DNA of 10,138 nucleotides from positions 1 through 10,138 of the forward strand of contig NZ_QUMD01000048.1 in assembly GCF_003481985.1 (NCBI RefSeq), read 5' to 3'. The number at the start of each line of letters is the position of its first letter. Within the stretch, counting starts at the first letter, position 1. Of this stretch, positions 1 through 6,338 are shown in pieces. Made by a program: the position numbers and the translations under genes. Origin of the DNA: Clostridium sp. OF09-36. Its GTDB lineage: Bacteria > Bacillota > Clostridia > Lachnospirales > Lachnospiraceae. The notes beneath the pieces were generated by a model, which made no database searches, was not told where the DNA came from, and saw only the letters and a list, made by a program, of their open reading frames with translations.

Positions 1-2
1 TG

Positions 3-182
3 ATCTTTGATAATGCTACTGGTGTTGGACGCAGGATCGGTGATATGATTCACGAAACAGAACTTTTTTCCCGTTTTCGTGCTCATTACCATTTCCGTGT
101 CCGGTTCTGTAACCCTTATTCTGGATGGGAAAAGGGAAATGTGGAACGCAAGGTGGATTATAACAGGGCAAACCTCTTTAAT
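3..182 (+). pseudogene. IS21-family transposase (IstA) fragment, fused to the next feature
   Basis: Read in frame from base 3, this piece gives IFDNATGVGRR, then RFRAHYHFRVRFCNP, SGWEKGNVE and RANLF. That is the part of the IS21-type IstA DDE transposase core holding the 'DN' and 'EKGNVE' blocks (the last catalytic Glu region). Similarity stops after RANLF (about 179-182). The frame then runs without a stop into an unrelated sequence resembling an rRNA methyltransferase tail. IstA proteins normally carry another 150 or more residues after this point, and no istB follows, so the element is a remnant. Whether its upstream part is intact cannot be seen because the window starts inside it. An ATG at 45 opens the combined frame but has no convincing ribosome site. 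The family assignment is by recognised motifs, not a search. Confidence 0.7.
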
Positions 183-533
183 ACAGTCGAGACGCTTGTA
201 CTGCTTTCCCACAAAAAACCAGACGGACATATCAACGTAAAAGTTGAGTTTGGCGAGGGTGAGGGAAAAGTTCCGCTTGATGATATCGCTCAAAGAGCAG
301 AAAGCTACAAGCCCAAGGAACGAGTGACCTACAAAATGATAAAGGAGTACATAGAAGCTAAATACGGCTTCAAAGTACATACCGCATATATCGCAGAGGT
401 AAAGAGAGATTTAGGCTTGCCAATGTATGATGCTCCTAATGCGGTAGAAGAATTGAAACAGCCAAGGAAGCATCCGACAGCGGAGAAAGTGGAAGCGATA
501 AAGGATGCGTTGAAGCATTTTGAAGTGATTTAA
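183..533 (+). pseudogene. C-terminal fragment of RlmD/RumA-type 23S rRNA (uracil) methyltransferase, element-associated version
   Basis: The segment begins TVETLVLLSHKKPD. This matches the 'HVETVVLLS' end of the catalytic domain of RlmD/RumA enzymes, which methylate a uracil of 23S rRNA using S-adenosylmethionine. It continues into the roughly 100-residue extension common in clostridial versions (KERVTYKMIKEYIEAKYG, then IAEVKRDLGLP, ending DALKHFEVI). The methyltransferase core (SAM-binding motifs, catalytic Cys) is absent, and its place is taken in frame by the IstA remnant, so no active enzyme can be made from this frame. From established knowledge, rumA/rlmD 3' ends are integration sites for integrative elements of Firmicutes, which carry a replacement 3' end. 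This copy may be such an element-borne end. A terminator follows directly. Confidence 0.6.
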
Positions 534-540
534 TGAGGAT

Positions 541-578
541 AGGCGTATCATTAGAAATAGTGGTACGCTTATTTTTTT
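541..578 (+). terminator. Rho-independent terminator after the rlmD-like fragment
   Basis: GCGTATCAT (543-551) pairs with GTGGTACGC (560-568), allowing two G-T wobbles, around an 8-base loop. A run of T begins at 569, with seven T at 572-578. It lies 10 bases after the TAA of the fused frame and separates that frame from the defence operon. Confidence 0.75.
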
Positions 579-688
579 ACATAGTTGTCTTTTCGTTGAC
601 TAATATTTTATTTGGTTATAAAAGCGGAGGACAGATTTTATACTAAACTGCCTAATTGATAGAATTAAAAGCGTTCACTTTGTTATTA

Positions 689-717
689 TTGACTTAAAGA
701 GAAAAATCAAATATAAT
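689..717 (+). promoter_or_regulatory. Promoter of the abiE / ABC-3C operon
   Basis: A TTGACT -35 box (689-694) is separated by exactly 17 bases from a perfect TATAAT -10 box (712-717), in an AT-rich context. The expected transcript start is near 724, giving a leader of about 50 bases before the abiEi ATG. No other strong promoter or terminator is seen before 4941, so it probably serves all genes to there. Confidence 0.75.
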
Positions 718-727
718 ATAGTAAAGT

Positions 728-753
728 GCCCAATCGTTGACTTGATTAGGGGC
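728..753 (+). promoter_or_regulatory. Imperfect inverted repeat in the abiEi leader, possible operator
   Basis: GCCCAATC (728-735) faces GATTAGGGGC (744-753), forming two 4-bp stems with a 2-base bulge and an 8-base loop just downstream of the transcript start. Characterised AbiEi antitoxins repress their own promoter by binding inverted repeats, so this is a natural operator candidate. The repeat is weak and the role is inferred. Confidence 0.3.
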
Positions 754-773
754 GATTAAATAGAGGTGAAGAT

Positions 774-1382
774 ATGCTTCAAAATAAAGATATTGAGACA
801 CTGAGAATGTTGTTTAGCAGTCATAATTATGTTATGACTACTGCTGAACTTACAGCTTCAAAGTTATACTATGCAGATATAAAACAACTTTTAGATGAAG
901 GATTGATTGAAAGAGTCAGGCGAGGTTACTATCACTGGACTCAAGATTATGGAGAAAGTGAAGTTGTCATTATCAATCGATTGTTTCCCGATGCAGTGCT
1001 CTGTATGGAGACTGCCCTATTCTATTATAGATACAGTGACAGAAATCCTGCCGAATGGAACTTTGCAATAGATAAAAATGTCTCTAAGCGGCGAACAAAA
1101 ATCGATTATCCGTTTATAAAGGCATATCGTGTAGAGTCAGAGTTGGTTACGCTGGGCGAAACCGAAGGTGAAATTGATTTCCACAAAGTCCGCATTTATG
1201 ACCGTGACCGTACTATTTGCGATGTGCTGCGAAATATGAACAAGATAGATAAGGAGGTTTTTAATAAAGCAGTACAAGGCTATGTTAAGGACCCGAAAAA
1301 GAATATACCGAATCTTATAGAATATGCGAAAGTTTTGCGTGTTCAAACGCGTGTAAAAGAATTGATTGGAGTGTGGTTGTAA
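774..1382 (+). CDS. abiEi: AbiEi family antitoxin / autorepressor (type IV toxin-antitoxin)
   Basis: This 202-residue protein matches the AbiEi family: an N-terminal winged-helix domain (about residues 1-55, including LLDEGLIERVRRGYY, the typical wing strand before a Tyr-Tyr pair) followed by the antitoxin domain. In the family, the N-terminal domain binds the operon promoter and the C-terminal domain neutralises the AbiEii nucleotidyltransferase without forming a stable complex (type IV). GAGGTG at 763-768 precedes the ATG by 5 bases. The stop TAA (1380-1382) shares its last base with the ATG of abiEii, which is typical of translational coupling. The length suits the family and the frame is intact, so the pair may still work. 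As the first gene after the promoter it could also control the downstream ABC-3C genes. Confidence 0.88.
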   Translation: MLQNKDIETLRMLFSSHNYVMTTAELTASKLYYADIKQLLDEGLIERVRRGYYHWTQDYGESEVVIINRLFPDAVLCMETALFYYRYSDRNPAEWNFAIDKNVSKRRTKIDYPFIKAYRVESELVTLGETEGEIDFHKVRIYDRDRTICDVLRNMNKIDKEVFNKAVQGYVKDPKKNIPNLIEYAKVLRVQTRVKELIGVWL

Positions 1383-2314
1383 TGGCAGATATAGCAGCTT
1401 CCGTTCTGGCAAAGCTGAGAAATAAAGCAAAAGCTTCTGGTATCAGTTACCAGCAATGTTTGCAGCTTTTTGTGCAGGAAGAATTTTTGAGAAAGTTATC
1501 AAAATCTGGGTGTGAGGATACGCTTATACTCAAAGGTGGATTGTTCATTTATACTTTAACTAATTTTGAAAGTAGAGCAACAATTGATGTCGATTTCTTG
1601 CTCCGTGGATACTCTAATACAATAGATGATGTAAAAGAGTTGATTTGTATAATCATCGACACGCCGACTGGTAACGATTATATAGAAATGCGAGCAAAAG
1701 GCTTTGAAGAGATTTCTCCGCAAAGAAAATATCACGGTATCAGTACACAAATTATTGCTCAAATAAAAAATGTGCGTGTGCCGTTTAATGTTGATATAGG
1801 AGTGGGCGATATTATAGTCCCCCGTGCCGAAGAACGCACAATCAACACTCAGCTTCCAGATTTTGAAGCACCTGTAATCAAAACTTATTCCCTTGAAAGC
1901 ACCATTGCCGAGAAGTTTGATGCCATACTGCAACGCTTTGAACTGACAGGCAGGATGAAAGATTTTTATGACATCTATTATCTTTCAAGGACATTCGATT
2001 TTGAGGGTGCAAAATTGCAGGCAGCTATATTTGAAACCTTACAGCGGCGTGGCACTCCCTATGACAGAGATAGTTTTAAGCGTGTTGTTGCACTTGCCGA
2101 TGATGAAGATATGCAGAAGCGTTGGAAATTCTTTTTGAAAACCATAAAAGATAACACACTTGAGTTTCCATTTGTCATTGAAGAAATCCAGACTTTTCTT
2201 GAGCCTGTGTTTGATGCGATAGTGAATGAGAAAGAGTGGCAAAACATATGGAAAGGCAATGCGAAAAAATGGTCAAATCTGAAGGGAGGTATTGACCGTG
2301 ACAAGAGCAGTTAA
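1382..2314 (+). CDS. abiEii: AbiEii/AbiGii-type nucleotidyltransferase toxin
   Basis: This 310-residue member of the AbiEii/AbiGii nucleotidyltransferase toxin family (DNA polymerase beta-like fold) shows all the family signatures: LILKGG near residues 48-53; SRATIDVDF with the metal-binding D-x-D at about 69 and 71; a third acidic block FNVDIG (Asp about 138); ESTIAEKFDAI with the Lys near 178; and GRMKDFYDIYYL near 190-199. Related toxins transfer nucleotides to RNA targets such as tRNA and so stop growth, giving abortive infection. The ATG at 1382 overlaps the antitoxin stop as TAATG. A GTG at 1373 in the same frame is a less likely start. The next gene begins inside the last 17 bases. The frame is intact and should be active if expressed. 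Confidence 0.88.
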   Translation: MADIAASVLAKLRNKAKASGISYQQCLQLFVQEEFLRKLSKSGCEDTLILKGGLFIYTLTNFESRATIDVDFLLRGYSNTIDDVKELICIIIDTPTGNDYIEMRAKGFEEISPQRKYHGISTQIIAQIKNVRVPFNVDIGVGDIIVPRAEERTINTQLPDFEAPVIKTYSLESTIAEKFDAILQRFELTGRMKDFYDIYYLSRTFDFEGAKLQAAIFETLQRRGTPYDRDSFKRVVALADDEDMQKRWKFFLKTIKDNTLEFPFVIEEIQTFLEPVFDAIVNEKEWQNIWKGNAKKWSNLKGGIDRDKSS

Positions 2315-3452
2315 TGATGCAACATTGCAAAAAGCTGGTGATATATACCAGTATCTAATAGCTTTAAGAGATTGCTTCGAATTGAACGATGGCGATACTC
2401 TGCAAATTGAGACAAATGGTGATGTGAGCATTATAAATGATGTGGGTGGTTGCTTTCAGAGAGAAGTAAAACATCATTTTGGGAATACATCTATTTCGGA
2501 CAGAGATATAGATTTTTGGAAGACACTTGCAAATTGGTATGTAGACTATGAGCGTGTAAAAAACTTTTCCAATTATATACTCAGTACTACAGCTACAATA
2601 AAAAGTGATTCTCCGTTTCATAGTTGGAATAATATAAAAAAGACTGAGAAATTAAAATGCTTAAAAGACATAGGAGCTACCTCTAAGAAAACTGAAGAAA
2701 CATTCAGGAATCAATATAATAGAATTTTCGGTGACTCTTATGACGAAAGTCGCCTTTTGGAAATATTAGATAAATTTACGATTGAAGCTGCAAAAACTTC
2801 AATAGACGGTATATCGAATGAATTTTCTAAATATGTAGGTCACATTCCTTCCGAAAATAGAGACGGATATATAGGTGCTTTGCTTGGCGAAATATTAATA
2901 AAAGTTAAGGAACCCCCGCATAAATGGGAGGTGACCAAGTCAGCATTTGATGAAATTCTACAGATACAATCAGCAGCATAGGGAACAAAAGGAACTGCGC
3001 CACTTCCAAATGAGTACGCAAAAGCAGTTGTTCCTAAAGACAAAATTACTACACTAGAACAGAAAAAATTTGTTGCTTCTATTCGTGAGATTAAGTATGA
3101 CAAAATGATTCCAAATGCAATGTCAGATTATTGGAAAGCTGATTTAACCGTTGCCAAATATTTTAGGGACAACCTTATGTATTTAGAAAGTCTTGAATCA
3201 TATATGGAAGATTTGTCTGCAAAGATGCAATATAGTAAAGCGAATAGCGATTTGAATGCTGAAGGAGCAACCGAGGAAGGACAAATAAGAATTTCAAAGC
3301 AGCTTTACAATGGTGTAATGAGTTGGGATGCGAATGATTTTGGCTCTATTATTCGTAATCAAGGATACTTTCAGCGAGGAGTTATACATAACATAGTGGA
3401 CGAAACAGATTTCAAATGGAAAGTAGGTGAAGAAAAGAATGAGCATAAATAA
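2298..3452 (+). pseudogene. ABC-3C effector: PD-(D/E)XK-like nuclease with ABC-3C C-terminal region, interrupted by an amber codon
   Basis: The start is GTG 2298, 7 bases after GGGAGGT (2284-2290); the upstream TTG at 2292 sits too close to that site. The first part (LQKAGDIYQY; LQIETNGDVSI with Glu38 and Asp42; FQREVKHH with Glu56 and Lys58; DFWKTLANW) looks like the PD-(D/E)XK nuclease domain of DUF4297/Cap4-type effectors. Codon 228 is TAG (2979-2981). The same frame then continues without a break (GTKGTAPLPNEYAKAVV, IREIKYDKMIPNAMSDYWKADLTV) to TAA at 3450-3452, giving about 383 sense codons in all. The tail resembles ABC-3C C-terminal domains that couple an effector to the middle component and ATPase. 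One substitution would restore the frame. Without suppression, only a 227-residue nuclease part lacking the coupling domain would be made. An internal ATG at 3105 is an unlikely true start. Confidence 0.7.
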
Positions 3453-3927
3453 CATCAAAAAGCTTTCAATGAATCCTCATTTTTATTCTTTACTAATGCA
3501 GAGTTTTCTTTCTGGTTACGAAAAACCTTGTGAGATAAAATTACCGTTTATGGCAATTCCAATTTTACTGTATGCTGAATCACGAGAAAAATTAGTAAAT
3601 GCAAATAGAAGAAGTCGAATAGATACTTTGTTTCAGTCCCCTCAAATTATTGATGAACGTAAGATTTCTGGTAAAACAAGGTTATCTGGCTATATTGACA
3701 GATATAATTCACTTAAACCATATTGTAAAGAAGCAATTATTATTTTATCTTCCGAAGGAAAAATAGCCTTTAACAATCACAAGATTGTCCTTATCAAGAA
3801 AATTGATTACAAAGATTTTGAGGGAGCTATCAAAGATTGGATTAAATGTGCATTTTACCTTGGAGTTGTGTTTTCAAAAACCACCGAAGACCATTTATCT
3901 TTCTTTTTAGGAGTTGATACAAAATGA
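3439..3927 (+). CDS. ABC-three component system middle component
   Basis: This 162-residue protein has the shape of ABC-3C middle components: an N-terminal 'NPHFYSLLMQSFLSGYE' helix; a conserved LPFMAIPILLYAESREKL stretch; a basic middle region (NANRRSRIDTL); and a C-terminal 'CAFYLGVVFSKTTED...FFLGV' block. In such systems this protein bridges the effector to the ABC ATPase; it has no catalytic motif of its own. ATG 3439 is chosen over GTG 3427 because AGGTG (3425-3429) then lies 9 bases ahead. The gene overlaps the effector by 14 bases, and its TGA overlaps the ATPase ATG (ATGA). The frame is intact. The call rests on motif memory plus the gene order effector - middle component - DUF3732; the exact middle-component subtype is not determined. 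Confidence 0.7.
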   Translation: MSINNIKKLSMNPHFYSLLMQSFLSGYEKPCEIKLPFMAIPILLYAESREKLVNANRRSRIDTLFQSPQIIDERKISGKTRLSGYIDRYNSLKPYCKEAIIILSSEGKIAFNNHKIVLIKKIDYKDFEGAIKDWIKCAFYLGVVFSKTTEDHLSFFLGVDTK

Positions 3928-4946
3928 AAAGTTATATAAAAGCTATTATTATATTTAATAAAAATGGCGAAAAAAGAGTAGTTCCACTTGAGCAAGGAGT
4001 AAATATAATCACTGGCGAATCCAAAACAGGTAAAAGTGCATTAGTTGAGATAATTGATTATTGCTTGTGCAGTACTCGTTGTACAATACCAAAAGGCAAA
4101 ATAACCGACTTTTCGTATCTTTATACTCTTGTAATGGCTATAGATGATAATACCTATGTTATCGCTCGTTATAATTGGGATGATGGCAGCAAAATGCATT
4201 TTTCTAAAGAAGCAAAGGGCTTTGAACCTGAAAATTTGGAGTTAAGCTATTTTGTAGAAAAACCGGCTTTGCCGTATAAAGATGTAAAAAATGAGATTGA
4301 ATGTGCATTAGGCTTATTTGTGACAAATATGGCTACCGATGCTGACCAACAAGGGAAAAAAGCGTCATTAAGAAATATGGTTTCTTACTTGTTTCAACAT
4401 CAAAACTTAATGGCAAGTAAGTTTGCGTTATTCTATCGGTTCTCAGATTTTTATAAAAGAAAAGATGTGATAGACCAATTTCCTGTTTTTGCAGGTATGA
4501 TTAGTCAAGAGTATTATAGCGACTTAATTCAATTAAATACATTAAAAGCTCAATTGAAACAAAAATACAAAAAACAGAAAGCTAATGAAAAAAGCACTGC
4601 ATATATTAAAGAAAATCTTTCGCCGTTATTAACGGATTATTTTGCATTGCTTGAACAGGATTTTGACGGAAAAATTTCAGTACAGAAAATGCTTAAAATA
4701 GCTTCTGATTTACCAGAGTTCGATGACACGCAACTTTTTGGTGAAAATAAAATAGCTGAACGTTACAGTGAATTAAATGCCGTATTAGAAAATCTCAGAA
4801 ATGAAGAACGAGAAATCTTATTAAAAATTAAAAATATAGATAATGCTTTTGATACAGGCAGTTCTTTTACTCAAATGTTAGGTCAGTTTACAAGGAACTA
4901 CACGCAGACCACGAAACGGGGGCTGCTGACAACAAATAAAGGCTGA
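3924..4946 (+). pseudogene. DUF3732 ABC ATPase of the ABC-3C system, truncated at its C-terminus
   Basis: The N-terminus shows the DUF3732 ATPase pattern: VNIITGESKTGKSALVEIIDYCL with a Walker A GESKTGKS at residues 31-38, then ATDADQQGKKASLRNMVSYLFQHQNLM around residue 138 and a coiled-coil-like Lys/Glu-rich region (about 205-315). Family members are usually about twice as long and carry the ABC signature, Walker B and switch His in the C-terminal half. All of these are missing, so no working ATPase is expected. After QMLGQF (about 4890) the composition turns GC-rich and the frame ends NYTQTTKRGLLTTNKG at a TGA inside a terminator hairpin. Those last 15-20 residues are probably foreign. AGGAG at 3909-3913 serves the ATG. 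This gene is the point where the defence operon was cut by recombination or insertion of the neighbouring element. Confidence 0.78.
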
Positions 4947-4990
4947 GTATCAAGCACCGAAAAAGTGCGAGATATTCAGCCTGTTTTGTT
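4941..4990 (+). terminator. Long hairpin terminator at the defence operon / mobile element junction
   Basis: GGCTGAGTATC (4941-4951) pairs with GATATTCAGCC (4971-4981) with one G-T wobble. Inside it, GCAC (4954-4957) pairs with GTGC (4965-4968). A T-rich tail (tgttttgttg) follows. It overlaps the stop codon of the truncated ATPase, so it was probably the 3' terminator of a lost gene of the GC-rich element. Confidence 0.65.
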
Positions 4991-5001
4991 GTCCGGGGTT
5001 T

Positions 5002-5062
5002 CCAAAGGGGCTTGCCCCTTGGCACACGACTTTGCTTGCAAAGTGTAGTGTGTTATACGCTC
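5002..5062 (+). other. oriT: Candidate origin of transfer (oriT) of pMV158/MobM type
   Basis: Reading left to right there is a hairpin CCAA(A)GGGGC-TT-GCCCCTTGG (5002-5022), then GCACAC (5022-5027), a perfect 7-bp repeat ACTTTGC-TT-GCAAAGT (5029-5044), and TAGTGTG|TTATAC (5046-5058). The order and spacing match the pMV158 oriT as I recall it: GCACAC, an ACTTTAT/ATAAAGT repeat, then TAGTGTG/TTATAC with the MobM nick between G and T. By analogy the nick here would lie between 5052 and 5053 on the + strand. GTGTA (5043-5047) also pairs loosely with TATAC (5054-5058) around GTGTGT, as in the second arm of pMV158. The MobV relaxase at 9223 on the same strand is the expected cognate enzyme. Bases 5063-5352 hold no convincing gene; open frames there lack ribosome sites. 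Confidence 0.75.
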
Positions 5063-5226
5063 TGTCGGCGTTGCTGCGAAAATGAGGTTGCCGCCGGGTC
5101 GGGCAAGGGCATTTGAAGCAGCAGGAAAACAGGGCTGTGATTGCGTGTCGTGGAGCCGCAAGCGCAGGGCTGGTTTCGTCAGCAGACAGGGCGTATATGA
5201 AAGCCCCCGTTCCTCGTCCCACGCCG

Positions 5227-5251
5227 GACTTCGGGACAAAATGTCCCGAAC
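5227..5251. repeat. Palindrome, copy 1 (TTCGGGACA-AAA-TGTCCCGAA)
   Basis: There is a perfect 9-bp inverted repeat around AAA (5230-5250). A second copy lies at 7898-7920, and the flanking base match (CCGGA next to CTTCGGGACA) shows the two copies are in opposite orientation. No T-run follows, so a terminator role is doubtful. It may be a protein-binding site or an element-specific dispersed repeat. Confidence 0.6.
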
Positions 5252-5300
5252 TTGTGGACACACTCACAAAAAGCAAACAGATTTTTCTCTCAAAATTGGA

Positions 5301-5338
5301 ATGGGCGGGGAAGCCATTTTAGGGCTTTGCTATCTCCC
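5301..5338. repeat. Module-end repeat, copy 1 (shortened)
   Basis: The left part (ATGGGCGGGGAAGCCATTTTAGGGCTTT) matches 5837-5863 with one base difference in a G run. The right part (GGCTTTGCTATCTCCC, 5323-5338) matches 5957-5972 exactly. In the longer copy these two parts are separated by about 95 bases, so this copy looks like a deletion derivative joined at the shared GGCTTT. It sits just past the 3' end of a minus-strand small gene, exactly where the longer copy sits relative to the next small gene. Confidence 0.7.
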
Positions 5339-5352
5339 TGATAAATGAGAAG

Positions 5353-5739
5353 TTAAGTTTCGTCCATATATATTTTTACCTCGATGTATTCATGATTTCT
5401 TGCATAAGCAAACGACGCTGATTTTCTGATATAGTCAAATATATTTTCGTCTAAATCTTCGTCCCATGTTGTTTCGCTGAAAATTTTATTTTCAGCGGTT
5501 GGCTTATACAAGATGACTACATGGATTTGATAAAACTCTTCATCATCATTTGAAAACTGTCGAACTAATGAAATTTGAAAAAATGGTTCTTTTGAAAAAG
5601 CAGTAAATGTTCCGGTTTCAAATAAAACCATATCTTCTTCAAGCGGTGTGCTGCACATCTGCTCAAAAACATCAACTATTTCTTCCACAGACATTTTATC
5701 CGTTATCTTATCTTCTAAAAACTTAATCAAGTTCTCCAT
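5353..5739 (-). CDS. Small acidic protein of unknown function, immunity-like
   Basis: This encodes 128 residues, starts MENLIKFLEDKITDKM and is rich in Asp/Glu, with no signal peptide or membrane segment, so it is probably cytoplasmic. AGGAGG (5747-5752 on the minus strand) lies 7 bases before the ATG, giving a clear start. I do not recognise the family. Size, acidity and alternating hydrophobic strands (FFQISLVRQF, YQIHVVILYK, EYIEVKIYM) resemble single-domain immunity proteins of polymorphic toxin systems, but no cognate toxin is visible. Upstream on the same strand is a 15-codon copy of the end of the XRE regulator gene; downstream is the shortened module-end repeat. The gene is AT-rich between GC-rich flanks, which suggests it was acquired with that module. 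Confidence 0.75.
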   Translation of the reverse strand: MENLIKFLEDKITDKMSVEEIVDVFEQMCSTPLEEDMVLFETGTFTAFSKEPFFQISLVRQFSNDDEEFYQIHVVILYKPTAENKIFSETTWDEDLDENIFDYIRKSASFAYARNHEYIEVKIYMDET

Positions 5740-5774
5740 TGATTTTCCTCCTGTAAATTCTTATTTATTGTTCT

Positions 5775-5822
5775 CTACTTCCGTCCCCGCTGTGGATTTG
5801 GATTTTTCAGCAAATCTGACTT
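5775..5822 (-). pseudogene. Remnant of the 3' end of an XRE regulator gene (second copy)
   Basis: On the minus strand these bases encode KSDLLKNPNPQRGRK and a stop. That is identical at protein level to the last 15 residues of the intact regulator at 6339-7139, with several silent differences in the DNA (and TAG versus the intact gene's stop). Similarity ends at about 5823, where module-end repeat sequence begins. A regulator gene once stood directly upstream of the small gene at 5353-5739, in the same arrangement as the intact regulator and the gene at 5980-6312. Confidence 0.85.
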
Positions 5823-5838
5823 ATCAGTTCTTAGAAAT

Positions 5839-5870
5839 GGGCGGGAAGCCATTTTAGGGCTTTCCCGCCT
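5839..5870 (-). terminator. Module-end hairpin, copy 2; possible terminator of the regulator / small-gene unit
   Basis: GGCGGGAAGCC pairs with GGCTTTCCCGCC through 11 pairs with one bulged T, around an ATTTTAG loop. On the minus strand it follows the small gene at 5980-6312, but only a weak T-rich stretch (catttct) comes after it. It is a structured repeat first, and a terminator only plausibly. Confidence 0.45.
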
Positions 5871-5901
5871 TGATTGCCCATTAGCAAAGACGGGCGGGGC
5901 T

Positions 5902-5946
5902 GTCAACGGCGGCGCATGAAATGCGCCGTTCATCTTGACCGTTGAC
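5902..5946. repeat. Nested inverted repeats in the intergenic block
   Basis: GTCAACGG (5902-5909) and CCGTTGAC (5939-5946) are perfect 8-bp arms enclosing GGCGCAT-GAA-ATGCGCC (5911-5927), a 7-bp stem with a 3-base loop. With the hairpin at 5839-5870 they make most of the 150 bases between two small genes able to fold. No reading frame or promoter is evident here. Confidence 0.6.
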
Positions 5947-5979
5947 TGGCTCGACTGGCTTTGCTATCTCCCAAACAAG

Positions 5980-6312
5980 TTATTGTTTGTTGTTTTCCCA
6001 ATTATCTAAACGGGCTTGCATAGTTTCTCGCCATTCTTCACTTGGACAAGCAGTAATCAATTTTCGATACTCTTCACTTGATGGTGCTTCTATCAGATAA
6101 GACTCTACCAATTTTAGCAAATCCCACTCTACTCCATACATTCCACCTTCGGGGAAAATGTCAATCAATACGCCTACTTCTTCTCTTGTCAATGGCGTTT
6201 TTACATTGGAGAGCAATTCGTCATACATGTTGATGGTTTCTTCTGTAGGGTCATCTTTCACTGCGTCTGGCATTTGACCGAGAAGTTTCAATTTTATAAT
6301 TGCCTCCTGCAC
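5980..6312 (-). CDS. Small acidic protein of unknown function downstream of the XRE regulator, immunity-like
   Basis: The start is taken as GTG 6312 because GGAGGG (6320-6325 on the minus strand) lies 7 bases before it and 14 bases after the stop of the regulator. An ATG at 6408 in the same frame would overlap the regulator by 70 bases and has no ribosome site. The product has 110 residues, is strongly acidic and probably cytoplasmic, with blocks KTPLTREEVGVLIDIFPEGG and YGVEWDLLKLVESYL. The 'L..LFPE...YG..W.LL.L.E' pattern is reminiscent of immunity-type small proteins that I cannot name. Close spacing suggests co-translation with the regulator. It occupies the same position behind a regulator end as the gene at 5353-5739, although the two proteins are not alike. 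Confidence 0.78.
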   Translation of the reverse strand: MQEAIIKLKLLGQMPDAVKDDPTEETINMYDELLSNVKTPLTREEVGVLIDIFPEGGMYGVEWDLLKLVESYLIEAPSSEEYRKLITACPSEEWRETMQARLDNWENNKQ

Positions 6313-6338
6313 CTTTACTCCCTCCAATTTTTCGTTCT

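Noticed and set aside
3105..3452. Separate 115-codon gene between effector and middle component
   Set aside because: It is in the same frame as the effector, with continuous sense codons back to the amber stop, and its ATG lacks a ribosome site. It is the second half of the broken effector.
4950..5348. Several overlapping open frames of 69-108 codons on both strands
   Set aside because: They have no ribosome sites and no recognisable motifs, and they run through the terminator, oriT-like site and palindrome. High GC explains the lack of stops.
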